Origin: Cohnella phaseoli
GTDB lineage: Bacteria; Bacillota; Bacilli; Paenibacillales; Paenibacillaceae
Direction of reading: 5' to 3'
NCBI RefSeq assembly: GCF_003386235.1
Contig: NZ_QRDZ01000011.1
Coordinates: forward strand, 124,001-188,000
DNA length: 64,000 nucleotides
Of the stretch, positions 17,734-27,383 are shown in pieces; the first letter of the stretch is position 1, and every line of letters begins with the position of its first letter. Under the pieces are notes generated by a model. It did not search any database, was not told the DNA's origin, and saw only the letters and a list, made by a program, of their open reading frames with translations. Position numbers and translations under genes: made by a program.

Positions 17734-17912
17734 GTTATAGGCGTGTGAGCGGGTGAGTGTGAGTTGGCGCGTCTAGCGGTCTGCGGGGCCGTTATGGGCG
17801 TGTGGGTGGGGGAGTTGGCGCGTCTAGCGGTCTGCGGGACCGTTATAGGCGTGTGGGTGGGGGAGTTGGCGCGTCTAGCGGTCTGCGGGACCGTTATGGG
17901 AGTGCGAGCGGG
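17734..17912. repeat. 51-bp tandem repeat, three full units and a partial one
   Basis: Units begin at 17761, 17812 and 17863 with GAGTTGGCGCGTCTAGCGGT and differ by only a few bases in their first 40 positions. A partial unit (GTTATAGGCGTGTG) precedes them from 17734. Because 51 is divisible by three the repeat stays open in one frame (ARLAVCG), but no ribosome site or coding signature is present. Positions 17593-17733 between the DUF72 gene and the array hold nothing recognisable. Confidence 0.8.
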
Positions 17913-17939
17913 CAGTTTACATTCCTACCATGGCGCGCC

Positions 17940-18110
17940 AGAGCGGAAAATCCGCCTTAAATCTGAGAATCCGGCCATTCCGCGAAAAACAGAGCGGCTT
18001 TTCCGCCTTAAATTCGAGAAAAGCTGATTTGTGGAAAAACAAGGCGGATAATCCGTCTTATTTGAACCGAATTGGCCCGGCGGCCGGAATTAAGGCGGAT
18101 AATCCGCCTT
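17940..18110. repeat. Array of four short hairpin iterons at ~51-bp spacing (array 1)
   Basis: Units start at 17940, 17991, 18041 and 18092, with spacings 51, 50 and 51. Each is a small inverted repeat of the form AAGGCGGATAATCCGCCTTA (first two variants begin AGAGCGG). The sequence between units is poorly conserved. The same unit and the same 51-50-51 spacing recur at 57263-57434. The array lies just downstream of the ribokinase gene. Confidence 0.8.
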
Positions 18111-18138
18111 GGCGGGCCGCCGGGCCAGGCCGACCGGC

Positions 18139-19089
18139 TCATATACTTTGCGGCTCCGGGGATAGCCGGCGCATGACCGCTGCGAAAGTCGGCATGCCTG
18201 CCTGCGCGCCGAGCTGGGTCACCGATAGGGAAGCCGCAGCGGCAGCGAAGTGCGCGGCCCGCTCGAACGGCCAGTCGCTGGCGAGGCCGAAGCATAATGC
18301 GCCGTTAAACGTGTCGCCGGCCCCCGTCGTATCGGCGACTTCGACGGCAAGGGAAGGGACCGTGCGCAGATGTCCGGCTTCCAGATAAGAGGCGCCGATC
18401 GCTCCGCGCGTGACGAGCACCCGATGACCGTATGCCGCCTCCCATTCCAGCAGCGCTGCCTCAAGAAGCTCGTCGGTATCGCAATCGCGGCCGCAGAGCG
18501 CTCGAAATTCGCTTTCGTTAGGCGTGAGAATATCGGTCAGCCGCAGCAGCGATTCGGGAATGCCGCTCGCGGGCGCAGGCGCCGGATTCAGCACCGTTCG
18601 AACGCCGTGTTGCCTGGCCAGCTCGAATGCGCGGGCGACCGCCTGCCAAGGCAGTTCGAGCTGCGCCAGCACGATCGTCCCGCCGGCGATCATCTCGTGG
18701 CAGCTAGCGACGAGCTCAGCATCCCAGCACGCATTGGCGCCCGGCACGACGGCGATGCAATTGTCGCTCGGGGCGTGATAGATCATCGCCGTTCCGGACG
18801 GCGTGGAAGGAACGATGCGAATCGCTTCTGCGGACAGCCCCTCTTGGCGCGCCGCTTCGACAAGACGTACGCCAAACTCGTCGTCCCCGACTGCGCCGAC
18901 GAGCACGGCATCTGCGCCAAGGCGGGCGAGAGCGACCGCTTGATTCGCCCCTTTGCCGCCGGGCAACAATCGGCTTCCCCGCGCAGTGACCGTCTCCCCC
19001 GCTTGCGGCAATCTGTCCACGCTAACGACGATATCCATATTCAAGCTTCCGAAAACAACGACTTTACGGTTAAGCGGCTCCATGGTCAC
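18139..19089 (-). CDS. rbsK: Ribokinase (PfkB family)
   Basis: A 316-residue sugar kinase. FGSLNMDIVV and LLPGGKGANQAVALARLGA (signature 1) lie at the N-terminus, and DTTGAGDTFNGAL near residue 250 gives signature 2 with the catalytic Asp and anion hole. It phosphorylates D-ribose to ribose-5-phosphate. The GTG at 19089 is chosen because GGAGG stands eight bases upstream within the end of the nucleoside hydrolase gene; an ATG at 19104 and another at 19083 are alternatives. Coupling to a nucleoside hydrolase explains the source of ribose. It is the last gene of the large operon starting at 30887. Confidence 0.88.
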   Translation of the reverse strand: MTMEPLNRKVVVFGSLNMDIVVSVDRLPQAGETVTARGSRLLPGGKGANQAVALARLGADAVLVGAVGDDEFGVRLVEAARQEGLSAEAIRIVPSTPSGTAMIYHAPSDNCIAVVPGANACWDAELVASCHEMIAGGTIVLAQLELPWQAVARAFELARQHGVRTVLNPAPAPASGIPESLLRLTDILTPNESEFRALCGRDCDTDELLEAALLEWEAAYGHRVLVTRGAIGASYLEAGHLRTVPSLAVEVADTTGAGDTFNGALCFGLASDWPFERAAHFAAAAASLSVTQLGAQAGMPTFAAVMRRLSPEPQSI

Positions 19090-19091
19090 CG

Positions 19092-20114
19092 TTATCGCCT
19101 CCATACGAGCAACTCGTCCAAAAGACGCTGCGCCTGAATCGGATCAAGCTTCGGCTTCAAATAAGCGTGATTGCCGGAATCCGCCTGCCGCCATACGTTC
19201 CCGCCGCGCTCATCGATGTCGACTTTCCCTCCGGCTTCTATATCCCAATAAGGTACGAAGCCTCTCACAGCGCACAGCACAGTAATCAAGTCCCAACTGC
19301 TCCGGTCGGTTTTGCCGTCCAGAAATAACGCGTAGGCTTGCCTCACCGGATGGTTGACCGGCAATTCCTCGAACATCCGACCTCCCGTCAACAGGTTCTC
19401 CCCGATCTCGAAGCCGCAGAACAGAATCGGCGTCGGCCACCGCTCACATACTTGACTGGCGGAAGCCGGGTCCATCTGAAAGTTCCACTCTTCGCCGGAA
19501 GGGTACGCGCCGCCCATCACGACGAGCCGCTGAACTTTCGCCGCGACAAGCGCCTCCCCGTCAAGCGGACTCGCCTCATCCGGCCCCGATTCGAGCAGCA
19601 GACGCAAGTTGCGCAGCGGCCCGATGCCGACCACGGTCACGGCGCGATCCGGCTCCGCAGCAAGCAACTTGCGAAACAGCGCCGTCGCGTCCGGCACGCC
19701 GGAGCCGTCGGGGTAACGATTCGGATAATGCTGCGACACATATTTGTTGTATTTCTCGTACGGCTCGCCGACGAGGAACCCTTCGTCCTTCAGGGTGCCG
19801 ATCGGAAGATTCGGACGCCCGTAATAAGCGCTGATCGCATCGATGCACCCCGCTCCCCACGGGCTGGACGTATTGTGCATCACGCCGACGATCTCGGCTT
19901 CGCCTCTGTCGGCCAACGCATGAAGAACCGCCAGCGCGCCCGCATCGTCGCAATCCGGACCGATGTCGGTATCGAGAATGATTTTGACCGGCTGAGAAGG
20001 GGACACCCAACTTGACGCATCCACATTCACATTCGCATTCGCACTCGCACTCGCATTCTCATTCGCCCCCACACTCGCACCCTCACTCACACCTGCATTC
20101 GCATTCTCATTCAT
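19092..20114 (-). CDS. Inosine-uridine-type nucleoside hydrolase with low-complexity N-terminal tail
   Basis: A 340-residue protein. The calcium-binding signature of nucleoside N-ribohydrolases appears as [14 protein letters not shown] (residues 48-61; usual form DTDxGxDDAxAL). [20 protein letters not shown] further on matches the family core that binds nucleoside. The first ~40 residues are unlike the family: a Asn/Ala/Ser/Glu/Val-rich tail encoded by six-base repeats. The ATG overlaps the response-regulator stop (ATGA). With the ribokinase immediately downstream it would feed ribose into metabolism, unless the enzyme acts on another N-glycoside. Confidence 0.85.
   Translation of the reverse strand: MNENANAGVSEGASVGANENASASANANVNVDASSWVSPSQPVKIILDTDIGPDCDDAGALAVLHALADRGEAEIVGVMHNTSSPWGAGCIDAISAYYGRPNLPIGTLKDEGFLVGEPYEKYNKYVSQHYPNRYPDGSGVPDATALFRKLLAAEPDRAVTVVGIGPLRNLRLLLESGPDEASPLDGEALVAAKVQRLVVMGGAYPSGEEWNFQMDPASASQVCERWPTPILFCGFEIGENLLTGGRMFEELPVNHPVRQAYALFLDGKTDRSSWDLITVLCAVRGFVPYWDIEAGGKVDIDERGGNVWRQADSGNHAYLKPKLDPIQAQRLLDELLVWRR
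20019..20113. repeat. Hexanucleotide microsatellite at the 5' end of the nucleoside hydrolase gene
   Basis: The plus strand reads as imperfect runs of CATTCG, CACTCG and CATTCA over about 95 bp. Translated on the minus strand it gives the NANANVNV / ANENASAS tail. Copy-number change would alter tail length in two-residue steps without a frameshift. Confidence 0.75.
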
Positions 20115-21748
20115 ATCCCGCTCTTCACCGCTTCCTTATATTCGCCGGGCGTCATGCCCGCATGCTTCTTGAAAAACCTGCCGAAATACGACATATCCTC
20201 GAAGCCGACCATCCGGCCGACATCCTGCGCCTTCATATCCTGCGACGCAAGCAGCCGCTTGGCTGTGGCGAGCTTCATCTCCGCAATGTGATCCGCCAGC
20301 GGATAACCTTTGACCGCATGATATGTCCGCGACAAATAATGCGGACTCAAATACACGAGGTCCGCCAGCCGCGGCAGCGATAAGTCTTTGTCGAGATTGT
20401 CGGCGATATAACGGTCGATCTTATCGATAATTTCTCTTTTCTGATCGGTCCGCTCCGCCTCGATCCGGTTAAACAGCGCATCGCCCAAGCGCAAATAGTA
20501 GTCGAGCAGATCGTTCCAAGTATCGTGCGCATGGTAAGCCGACAGCAGTGCCAGATCGAAGGCTTGTCCGATCGTCTGCGCCAGCTTGCGCTTGTTCATA
20601 AACCCCAGAAACATCGCCGATACGGAGCTGAACAGCTCAAGCTGAACGGGATAGCCGACAAATACCGTCTTCTGCCCCCACTCGAACAGCGCCGACAACG
20701 TTTTGCCGAAGGCTTCCCGTTCCCGCGTCTCCAACTGCAGCCGCAACCGGCCGACGGCAGTCGCGATATGCTCGTGCTCCCCGCCGCCTCGCTCCTCCTC
20801 GCCAACCGCCTCTTTCTCATCCGCGCCGCTTATAATAATTTCTTCATCCAGACCGATTCCTTGCTGCAGCAAACCGCACATCGCGCGGTATTCGCCGGCA
20901 AGTGCGCTCCAGGCCACGGCAGGAGGGGACAGCACGATCGACAGCGGCAGCCGGAGCAGCTGTCGGATGGACTGCTGTATTTGTTCCAGCGTTTCGCGAA
21001 TATACAGATGATGCCGCTGCTCGCCTTCCTCATCGCGCAGCGGTTGGATGAGCCACACGAAGCTCTTGCCGTCTTTAATCGCAACAATCCGGCTGAACGA
21101 CTGCAAATACTCCTCCATAATATTGCAGGCCGCGTACTCCATCAGCAGCCTGTCCTTCGGTGACAGATGCGAAGGCCAACTGTCGATCCGCCCGACAAGC
21201 ACGACTAACGGCATGTCGGCGCGCAACGGAAGGTCGAGCATCTCCAACTGCTCCGGCAATTCTTCCAGCGCAGCGGCGTCTCCGGCCAGCAGCTCGCGCA
21301 GATGCGTCTCGACAAGCAGCGGCCGGGCGTCCTTGATCTGCTGCCGCGTCCTCTCCATGACGGCCTGTTCGTTGATTTCCTGCTCGATCCGGTCCGTCGC
21401 TTGGCGAAACAAGCCGAGGATCGTCTCCCTGTCCGCCGGCTTCAGCAAGTAGTCGAAGGCGCCGTGACGCAAGGCAAACTGCAAATATTCAAAGTCCGCA
21501 TGTCCCGACAAAAAAATAACCTTGCAGCGCGGCCACAGCTCGCGGATGTGAAGAGCCAAGTCCAGGCCGCTCATGCCCGGCATCCGCACGTCGGTGATCA
21601 GAATATCGATGCGGCTCTCTTCCGCCAGCCGTCTCGCCTCGCGCGGCGTATAAGCGTAGCGGAGGTGCGCCTGCTCCAGCTCGCTTAGAATGTTGCACAC
21701 TCCGCGTACGATCAACGGCTCGTCATCGACGACCAGAATATGATGCAA
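20111..21748 (-). CDS. YesN-type response regulator with AraC DNA-binding domain
   Basis: A 545-residue protein. The receiver domain (1-120) has the acidic pair in VVDDEP, the phosphoacceptor Asp53 (ITDVRMPG) and the conserved Lys in YLLKPAD. A long central region follows, and the last ~100 residues form two AraC helix-turn-helix units ([17 protein letters not shown] and [19 protein letters not shown]). The start is TTG with GGGGAG upstream. It overlaps the kinase gene by 26 bp. It is the natural candidate to bind the 20-bp-spaced direct repeats in front of the two binding-protein genes at 30959-30987 and 41975-42003. Confidence 0.92.
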   Translation of the reverse strand: MHHILVVDDEPLIVRGVCNILSELEQAHLRYAYTPREARRLAEESRIDILITDVRMPGMSGLDLALHIRELWPRCKVIFLSGHADFEYLQFALRHGAFDYLLKPADRETILGLFRQATDRIEQEINEQAVMERTRQQIKDARPLLVETHLRELLAGDAAALEELPEQLEMLDLPLRADMPLVVLVGRIDSWPSHLSPKDRLLMEYAACNIMEEYLQSFSRIVAIKDGKSFVWLIQPLRDEEGEQRHHLYIRETLEQIQQSIRQLLRLPLSIVLSPPAVAWSALAGEYRAMCGLLQQGIGLDEEIIISGADEKEAVGEEERGGGEHEHIATAVGRLRLQLETREREAFGKTLSALFEWGQKTVFVGYPVQLELFSSVSAMFLGFMNKRKLAQTIGQAFDLALLSAYHAHDTWNDLLDYYLRLGDALFNRIEAERTDQKREIIDKIDRYIADNLDKDLSLPRLADLVYLSPHYLSRTYHAVKGYPLADHIAEMKLATAKRLLASQDMKAQDVGRMVGFEDMSYFGRFFKKHAGMTPGEYKEAVKSGI

Positions 21749-23516
21749 GCTGCCACTCCCCTTCTTCTCCCCTATCGACGGGCCGCGCCTCTATCCGCAG
21801 CGTAACCGCCGTCCCGCCCCCCGCTACCGGATCGATGCGAACTCCGCTGGCGCTTCCGTACAACAGCCCCAATCTCCGATGGACGTTGACAATGCCGTGC
21901 GTTTCCGTCTCATCGTGCCGAAGCGTCAGCTTTTTCCGGACTTCCGCCAGCTTTTCCTCATCGATCCCGTTGCCGTTATCCTCCACCGTAATCGTAAGCG
22001 CCTCGTGCTCGCAGCGCACACGTACAGAGATTCGTCCGTTCTCCTCCGTATGCTCATGGCCGTGGATGAACGCATTTTCCAGCACCGGCTGGACGATCAG
22101 CCTCGGCACCTGCCACTCGGACGGATCGCCCTCTACCGTATACTCGCACGAAATGCGGTTGCTGAAGCGGATTTCCTGAATGGCTCCGTATACGCGGGCA
22201 TGGTTCAGCTCCTGCTCAAGCGGGATAATGTCGGCTTTGTTATGGGTCAGAAATTTGAAATAGTCTCCGAGATGTCTGGACAATATCCGAATGCCGTCGT
22301 AATCCTCCTCGTCGGCCATCAAATAGAGAATGTATAAGCTGTTGTACAAAAAATGCGGATTAATTTGCGATTGCAGCTGTTTGAGCTCCGACTTTTGGCT
22401 GTAGATCGTTTTTTCGTACACTTCCTGGATCAGTTCGTTCAACTTCGCGACCATCCGGTTAAACTGCGTGTACAGATAAGCAAACTCGTCATGCTCGCGG
22501 CGTTCGATCACAATATCGAGCTTGCCCTGCTCCACCTTGCGAAAGCCCGTAACGAGCTTCTTGAGCGGCTGATGAATCAGCCGAAAAATCATCAGCGAAG
22601 CGATCAGCACGATGACAATCGACACTGCCGACAAATACCCGTACCAGCGCTTGATCGAATAGACCGGATCAAGCACGATATTTTCCGGCAAAGCCGTCCT
22701 CAAACTCCATTGCAGCATATCGGATCGCTTCGAAAATACGAGATAAGGCATGCCGTCTATCGTCAACTCTCCTCTGCCGTCCTGCTCCAGCGACTGAATC
22801 CGGTCCGCCGCCTCCACGCCGTCCGCATACGCATACAACGTCGCTTGATTATAATCGTCCGTCAAATAGGTGACATTGTCTTCATAAGAACGGAACACGT
22901 CCATTTCCCGGCCGATCTTCTCGCTCGACAGCTCGATGACCAGCAAATATTGCGAGCGCGTCGCGCTCGGGTAACCGAGCGGAAGCAGCAATCTCCCCTT
23001 GTAGTACACCGGGTTGAACAGCCGATTTTTCGCTTTGAGCAGGCTCTCGTACTCTCCCCGATCCATCGTATCGACGTTAAATCTGGATTTGGCCGACAAC
23101 CGCTTGTCCAGCTTCGGCATCAAGACGAACACATCCTGAATCAGCTTGCTGGACTCGGCCAGCATCACGATTTTGGCTTGCAAATCCTTGAACGCTTTCG
23201 TCCGCTCGTAATCGGTCAGCGTCGCCGCCCGTATGCTCAAGTCGTTCAGATCGGCGTCGTTGATAAAAGTTTGCTGCAACGTCGTGATCCGCTCGATCTC
23301 GTTCTCCAGCGACGTCATGACGTAATCCGTTTTTTGCTGCATCGACTTGGCGATTTCCTGTCTGACGACATCCGCTCCCTGCTGATTCATCCAGAGACTG
23401 ATCACATAGATCGGAATCAGAATGAGAAGGAACGAGCCTACCAACTTCTTGTAAATTCCCCATCTCGGCTGCTTGTCCCTCGGCATCGTTCGCTTCTCCA
23501 TCCTTCCCTCTCGCAT
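21723..23516 (-). CDS. YesM-type sensor histidine kinase
   Basis: A 597-residue membrane kinase. Transmembrane segments lie at about 25-43 and 292-312 and flank a ~250-residue extracellular sensor. HAMP follows (313-365). The His_kinase domain has QINPHFLYNSLY with phosphoacceptor His388, then the ATPase domain with LENAFIHG and DNGNGID. It should phosphorylate the response regulator encoded next to it in response to extracellular sugar, possibly via the binding protein. Three in-frame ATGs (23516, 23501, 23486) are possible starts; the third has GGAG nine bases upstream. Confidence 0.92.
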   Translation of the reverse strand: MREGRMEKRTMPRDKQPRWGIYKKLVGSFLLILIPIYVISLWMNQQGADVVRQEIAKSMQQKTDYVMTSLENEIERITTLQQTFINDADLNDLSIRAATLTDYERTKAFKDLQAKIVMLAESSKLIQDVFVLMPKLDKRLSAKSRFNVDTMDRGEYESLLKAKNRLFNPVYYKGRLLLPLGYPSATRSQYLLVIELSSEKIGREMDVFRSYEDNVTYLTDDYNQATLYAYADGVEAADRIQSLEQDGRGELTIDGMPYLVFSKRSDMLQWSLRTALPENIVLDPVYSIKRWYGYLSAVSIVIVLIASLMIFRLIHQPLKKLVTGFRKVEQGKLDIVIERREHDEFAYLYTQFNRMVAKLNELIQEVYEKTIYSQKSELKQLQSQINPHFLYNSLYILYLMADEEDYDGIRILSRHLGDYFKFLTHNKADIIPLEQELNHARVYGAIQEIRFSNRISCEYTVEGDPSEWQVPRLIVQPVLENAFIHGHEHTEENGRISVRVRCEHEALTITVEDNGNGIDEEKLAEVRKKLTLRHDETETHGIVNVHRRLGLLYGSASGVRIDPVAGGGTAVTLRIEARPVDRGEEGEWQLASYSGRR

Positions 23517-23573
23517 GCTGGCGCTAGATCCGCCTAAACTGTCTAGATCCGTCTAAGGTCCGCCTCAGCAAGC

Positions 23574-25700
23574 TTACACCAGTTCCGCGTCCGCTTCCCA
23601 ATCGACGGAAGAATCGGTCGCCATCGCATTCAGTGTATAGGCCATGTCGGTTGTCGTAAAGATGGAAACAACGGCATTATAGTTGGCGGAGCCGTCTTGA
23701 TAGACGACATGCGCTTTGCAATTGGGTTGACGGTACTTCTCGCTGGCAAAATGGACCGCGCCCCGCTGGTGGGTCGCGATGAGCTGGTTCAGGTTCCCTT
23801 TTTCGTAGAACGCTTTGCATCTGCGCAGCTCCTCCAGTTTGTCGGGCCGGTAGTTTTCCGTCGGATACTCTCCCTTGTTCAGCTTCCACGGCCCCCAATC
23901 GAGCGTAAACGTCTGGTTGACCGGCAGCGAAAGATGCATCTCCAGCCGGTGATTGGCGCCCCATGTTTTGCCGTCCACGCGGGGCACGTCGAACGTAAAC
24001 ACAACCTTCGCGAACGAAGTGCCGATGACAGTGGTTCCGGCCGACGTATAGATCGCGCTTGAGCCGCCCGAGCCGAATATTTGCGCCAGCACCGGCTGCA
24101 CGGAGATCGACTTCGAGCAGCGCAAATACAGCGACAAGGACACGCGCTCGCCGGACAGCTTCGTCACGTCCTCGATCATATTAATGAGCGTATGGTACGT
24201 CGCTCCCGTGGCCGTCTGACTGTTCGTTAACCGCAGAAAATAGCTTGGATGCCCAGGCACCGCCGTCTGACCGGGAGCAAACGTTTCCTTCGTCACGGCT
24301 GCTGAGCCGCCGATGCCGTCGCGGCTCACGTAATAGCGGTCGGCCACTTTGAATATCCCCGAACCGGCGATCGTATAGCTTGCCCCGTTCCCGCGCTGCC
24401 AAATGTCGAACCACGTATTCGTCCCGTAGTTGACCGCGCGCTCGGCATCGGAGAGCAGCGGCATGCTAGGAGCGGATGCGGCGTACATTTTCGGATTGCC
24501 CGTACTGCGAATGTCAATGCCGCTCTGTCCCGCGATCGGGTTCAACAGCAGCAGCGGATATTTCCCGCCCATATACACATCGACGGAGATGTCCGCGTTG
24601 CGGAGCGCGATTTTGTCATTCAGACATACGAGAAACTTCGTATCGGTTGACACATAATCGTTGGAGACATTATGCAAATTCACGTACATGTCCTTGAGCT
24701 TGAGCCCCGTGAGATAAAACGACGATACGGCTGCCGTAGGCTGGTCGCCCATGGCGATGACGGCCTCGCAGCCGCTATAGATCGTTTCCACATACGTCGA
24801 ATCGACTTCCACATAATTCGTGTTGTCCGCAATATGCACGGCGTACTTAAACCCTTGGAAACCTCCGCCGCGAACGACCGATTTCCAGCCGCTCACATAG
24901 ACGCCCGTCCCGCCCGCAGTCGTACCGCCGATATTGGCGAAGCAGTCTACGACGTTTAAGCGGGAATTGCCGTTGTCGGATACGCCTGCCGCCGATTTTC
25001 CGTTCGCCCTGATGAAGTTTTTGGCAATATCGTTGGCGCTCTCGTACATACAGTCCGTTACGTAGCAGTTCCAGTTGTCCGATTGAAAAAAGATCGCGTA
25101 GCCGGCCGCGCTGCCGAAATTTTTGAACACGCACCGGTCGATGCGGGGATTCACCACGAATGTATTCACATAAATGCCGTGCTGCGCATTCGCGCCTCCC
25201 GACAAGATCAGATCGCGAACGCCGTAAAATTCATGCTTCGTTTGCGGGTTAACCGGATCGTTGTAGCCGATCCCGTCTTTGCCGAGCTTGACGGCGTGAG
25301 CGGTCCCTTCATAGACAAGCTTCGCGCCGCCGCTGCCGCACAGAATAACCGGCCTATTGAAATATAGACCCGAGGAATATCGATAAGTGCCGTTCGAAAA
25401 ATAGAGCTGCACAGGCGTTCCGTCCGTGTTCGCAATCGCATTGACATAATCGGCGGCATCGGTCAACGCCGCCGTATCGTCCGTGACCCCGTCGCCGACG
25501 GCGCCGAAATCTTTGACGCTAATCGTGTCGCTCGAAACAGTCAATGCAGCCGCTTGCTCGCCCCCCTGCGCATAAGCCGTAAGCGGGCTGAACGCTCCGC
25601 CAGCGGCAAGCGCGGCTGTGCCTGCAAGCGTATAGGCCAGAAATTGACGTCGGGACACGCTGGCGGATTTCTCAGATTCCTTGTCGTTCATGTTCTCCAT
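23574..25700 (-). CDS. Tat-exported pectate-lyase-fold (right-handed beta-helix) protein
   Basis: A 708-residue protein. The N-terminus carries a twin-arginine signal (SRRQFLAY with Arg17-Arg18) and a hydrophobic stretch ending in AYAQGG. Mature residues start with ISVKDFGAVGDGVTDDTAAL, the hallmark of Pectate_lyase_3/polygalacturonase-like beta-helices. Residues ~430-708 form one or more beta-sandwich domains that may bind carbohydrate. Catalytic residues cannot be assigned with confidence, so lyase, hydrolase or epimerase activity on a polysaccharide all remain possible. Its place in a sugar-import operon suggests extracellular depolymerisation. Confidence 0.8.
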   Translation of the reverse strand: MENMNDKESEKSASVSRRQFLAYTLAGTAALAAGGAFSPLTAYAQGGEQAAALTVSSDTISVKDFGAVGDGVTDDTAALTDAADYVNAIANTDGTPVQLYFSNGTYRYSSGLYFNRPVILCGSGGAKLVYEGTAHAVKLGKDGIGYNDPVNPQTKHEFYGVRDLILSGGANAQHGIYVNTFVVNPRIDRCVFKNFGSAAGYAIFFQSDNWNCYVTDCMYESANDIAKNFIRANGKSAAGVSDNGNSRLNVVDCFANIGGTTAGGTGVYVSGWKSVVRGGGFQGFKYAVHIADNTNYVEVDSTYVETIYSGCEAVIAMGDQPTAAVSSFYLTGLKLKDMYVNLHNVSNDYVSTDTKFLVCLNDKIALRNADISVDVYMGGKYPLLLLNPIAGQSGIDIRSTGNPKMYAASAPSMPLLSDAERAVNYGTNTWFDIWQRGNGASYTIAGSGIFKVADRYYVSRDGIGGSAAVTKETFAPGQTAVPGHPSYFLRLTNSQTATGATYHTLINMIEDVTKLSGERVSLSLYLRCSKSISVQPVLAQIFGSGGSSAIYTSAGTTVIGTSFAKVVFTFDVPRVDGKTWGANHRLEMHLSLPVNQTFTLDWGPWKLNKGEYPTENYRPDKLEELRRCKAFYEKGNLNQLIATHQRGAVHFASEKYRQPNCKAHVVYQDGSANYNAVVSIFTTTDMAYTLNAMATDSSVDWEADAELV

Positions 25701-25754
25701 GACGCACTAACCTCCACATGGTTATTCGGTCGTGTACGCGCTCAGGCCAATATC

Positions 25755-27350
25755 TTAAAACAAATGAACGTTGAACTGCCCGTCCCGTTCTTCAACCAGG
25801 GCGAATCCGAGCGCCGGAAGCTCGATGGACGTCCGACGGTCGCCAAGCCCCAGCAGCCCGGCGTTCGGGCGCTCCTCCAGGTTCATGACGATAACGCTGT
25901 TTCTCTCCGGCAGCGAAACAAGCGCCAGATTGACGCCTTCAATAATACGTGGAAAATCAGCCTTAAACGCTCCGCAAGCTTCAAGCTCGCGCCTTAGCAG
26001 CGCAACCTCCGTCTCCGCCGGCAATGTGCCCGCCTCATGCTCCCAGAGCCGCACGTTCTCCGGCAACCGATCCAGATTGCCTTTATTACGCTCCGCCGCT
26101 TTGCGATCGACGATAACGGTCTTATATAACGGGAAGCACTTCTCCCATTCGTCGCCGATCCGGTAATCCCCGAAAAACAGCAGCACCTTTCCCGTTGCGT
26201 CCGGCTCGTTGCCGCGCACCGGTTTGACCGGCAGTCCGGCGTAATAAGGCAGCAGCGGCGGTTCGACCGGCTCGCCGTATGCGCCGTGCGTGCCTTTGGC
26301 CAGGTGTACCGGATAGGCCCGCTCGTACGGGTCGCACCAGTCCGCGATCTGCCGGATGGCCGGATACTGCCGGCTCCAGGCGCTCCAATACGACTCGTCG
26401 ATCAGCCATGTGCCGCTCATGAAATAGATGTCCGAAATGCCTGCGGATACGGCGATTTTCACCTTGCAGATCAGATTGTTCTCGCTCAGCGAACGAGGCG
26501 GAAACACCGTCGTCTCGCTCACCGCATGCTCGCGGCCGACCAGGTTCAAATGATACTGAATGCCGAGCAGCTCGCTCGCCTTCCCTTCCGGACTGCCGAA
26601 TTCCCCGTCGCTGAAGTGCAGCTCGCCGACACGAAATTCGACGCCGGGAACCGCATCTTTAATCTCGCGCATATCGATCCCGTGCCGCTCGTCGCCGAGA
26701 TGCATGACCATGATGCCCAGCTCGACGCCGGGAACGTTCATTTCCTTCATCATGTCGGTTACTTTGGAGCAGTTGTAGCGCACCCATTCCTTCATTAATG
26801 CCGTGTCCGTCTTGTTCTGCAGCGTCTGCACAAGCGCTTCCCGCGTCAACGTCCGCCCGGAGACCTGCCCGAATTCGCTCACGCAAATCTCGCAAAAACA
26901 GCCCTGAATCTCGTCTCCCAGCTCGCCCAGCCGCAAGTCGTCGTCCATCATAAACCGCTTAAAGCCCGCATCGCGCAGCGCCACAATCGACTCGACGTTC
27001 TCGCGCACCATGACGGGCTCGATGTCGCCGATATAGTATTTCGGCTTACCCGCGCTGTCCTGACGATAACGCCAATGGTCGGGAATTTTCAGCAGCACGT
27101 CGGCATCGTCGGGGTTCAAGCTGTTGCCGGGATGACCGACGGGCAATTGAATAATCGCCGCTTCGAAGCCGTGGCTTCTGGCAATTTTTCCGGCCTCGGC
27201 AATCGTCTCCAGACTGCTCCACGTCGTGCCGTAAAAATATCCCCACAGCCAGATCGTATCCACGCCCGCTTCCTTCATCATCGCAATGACTCTCGGACCT
27301 TGTACTTCGTCCACAAGCAAAGCCGGGTCGATATTATAGTTAAGTTTCAT
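25755..27350 (-). CDS. Unclassified cytoplasmic TIM-barrel protein, candidate glycoside hydrolase
   Basis: A 531-residue protein without signal peptide. Residues ~1-330 read as a beta/alpha barrel (AGVDTIWLWGYFYG, RFMMDDDLRLGE, VELGIMVMHLGDERHG, SDIYFMSGTWLID), with acidic residues at strand ends as in glycosidases. CFCEICVSEF resembles the cysteine motif that follows the acid strand in several uncharacterised hydrolase families. The C-terminal ~180 residues look like a beta-sandwich. I do not recognise the exact family. The ATG at 27350 has GAGGGG ten bases upstream and is preferred to 27383. It lies between the permeases and the Tat-exported protein. Confidence 0.6.
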   Translation of the reverse strand: MKLNYNIDPALLVDEVQGPRVIAMMKEAGVDTIWLWGYFYGTTWSSLETIAEAGKIARSHGFEAAIIQLPVGHPGNSLNPDDADVLLKIPDHWRYRQDSAGKPKYYIGDIEPVMVRENVESIVALRDAGFKRFMMDDDLRLGELGDEIQGCFCEICVSEFGQVSGRTLTREALVQTLQNKTDTALMKEWVRYNCSKVTDMMKEMNVPGVELGIMVMHLGDERHGIDMREIKDAVPGVEFRVGELHFSDGEFGSPEGKASELLGIQYHLNLVGREHAVSETTVFPPRSLSENNLICKVKIAVSAGISDIYFMSGTWLIDESYWSAWSRQYPAIRQIADWCDPYERAYPVHLAKGTHGAYGEPVEPPLLPYYAGLPVKPVRGNEPDATGKVLLFFGDYRIGDEWEKCFPLYKTVIVDRKAAERNKGNLDRLPENVRLWEHEAGTLPAETEVALLRRELEACGAFKADFPRIIEGVNLALVSLPERNSVIVMNLEERPNAGLLGLGDRRTSIELPALGFALVEERDGQFNVHLF

Positions 27351-27383
27351 CTTGTGTAAGCCCCTCTCCGTGCTTCCCGGCAT

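Noticed and set aside
17764-18027. An 87-codon frame across the 51-bp repeats
   Set aside because: Open only because the repeat length is a multiple of three; no ribosome site, and it runs into the iteron array.
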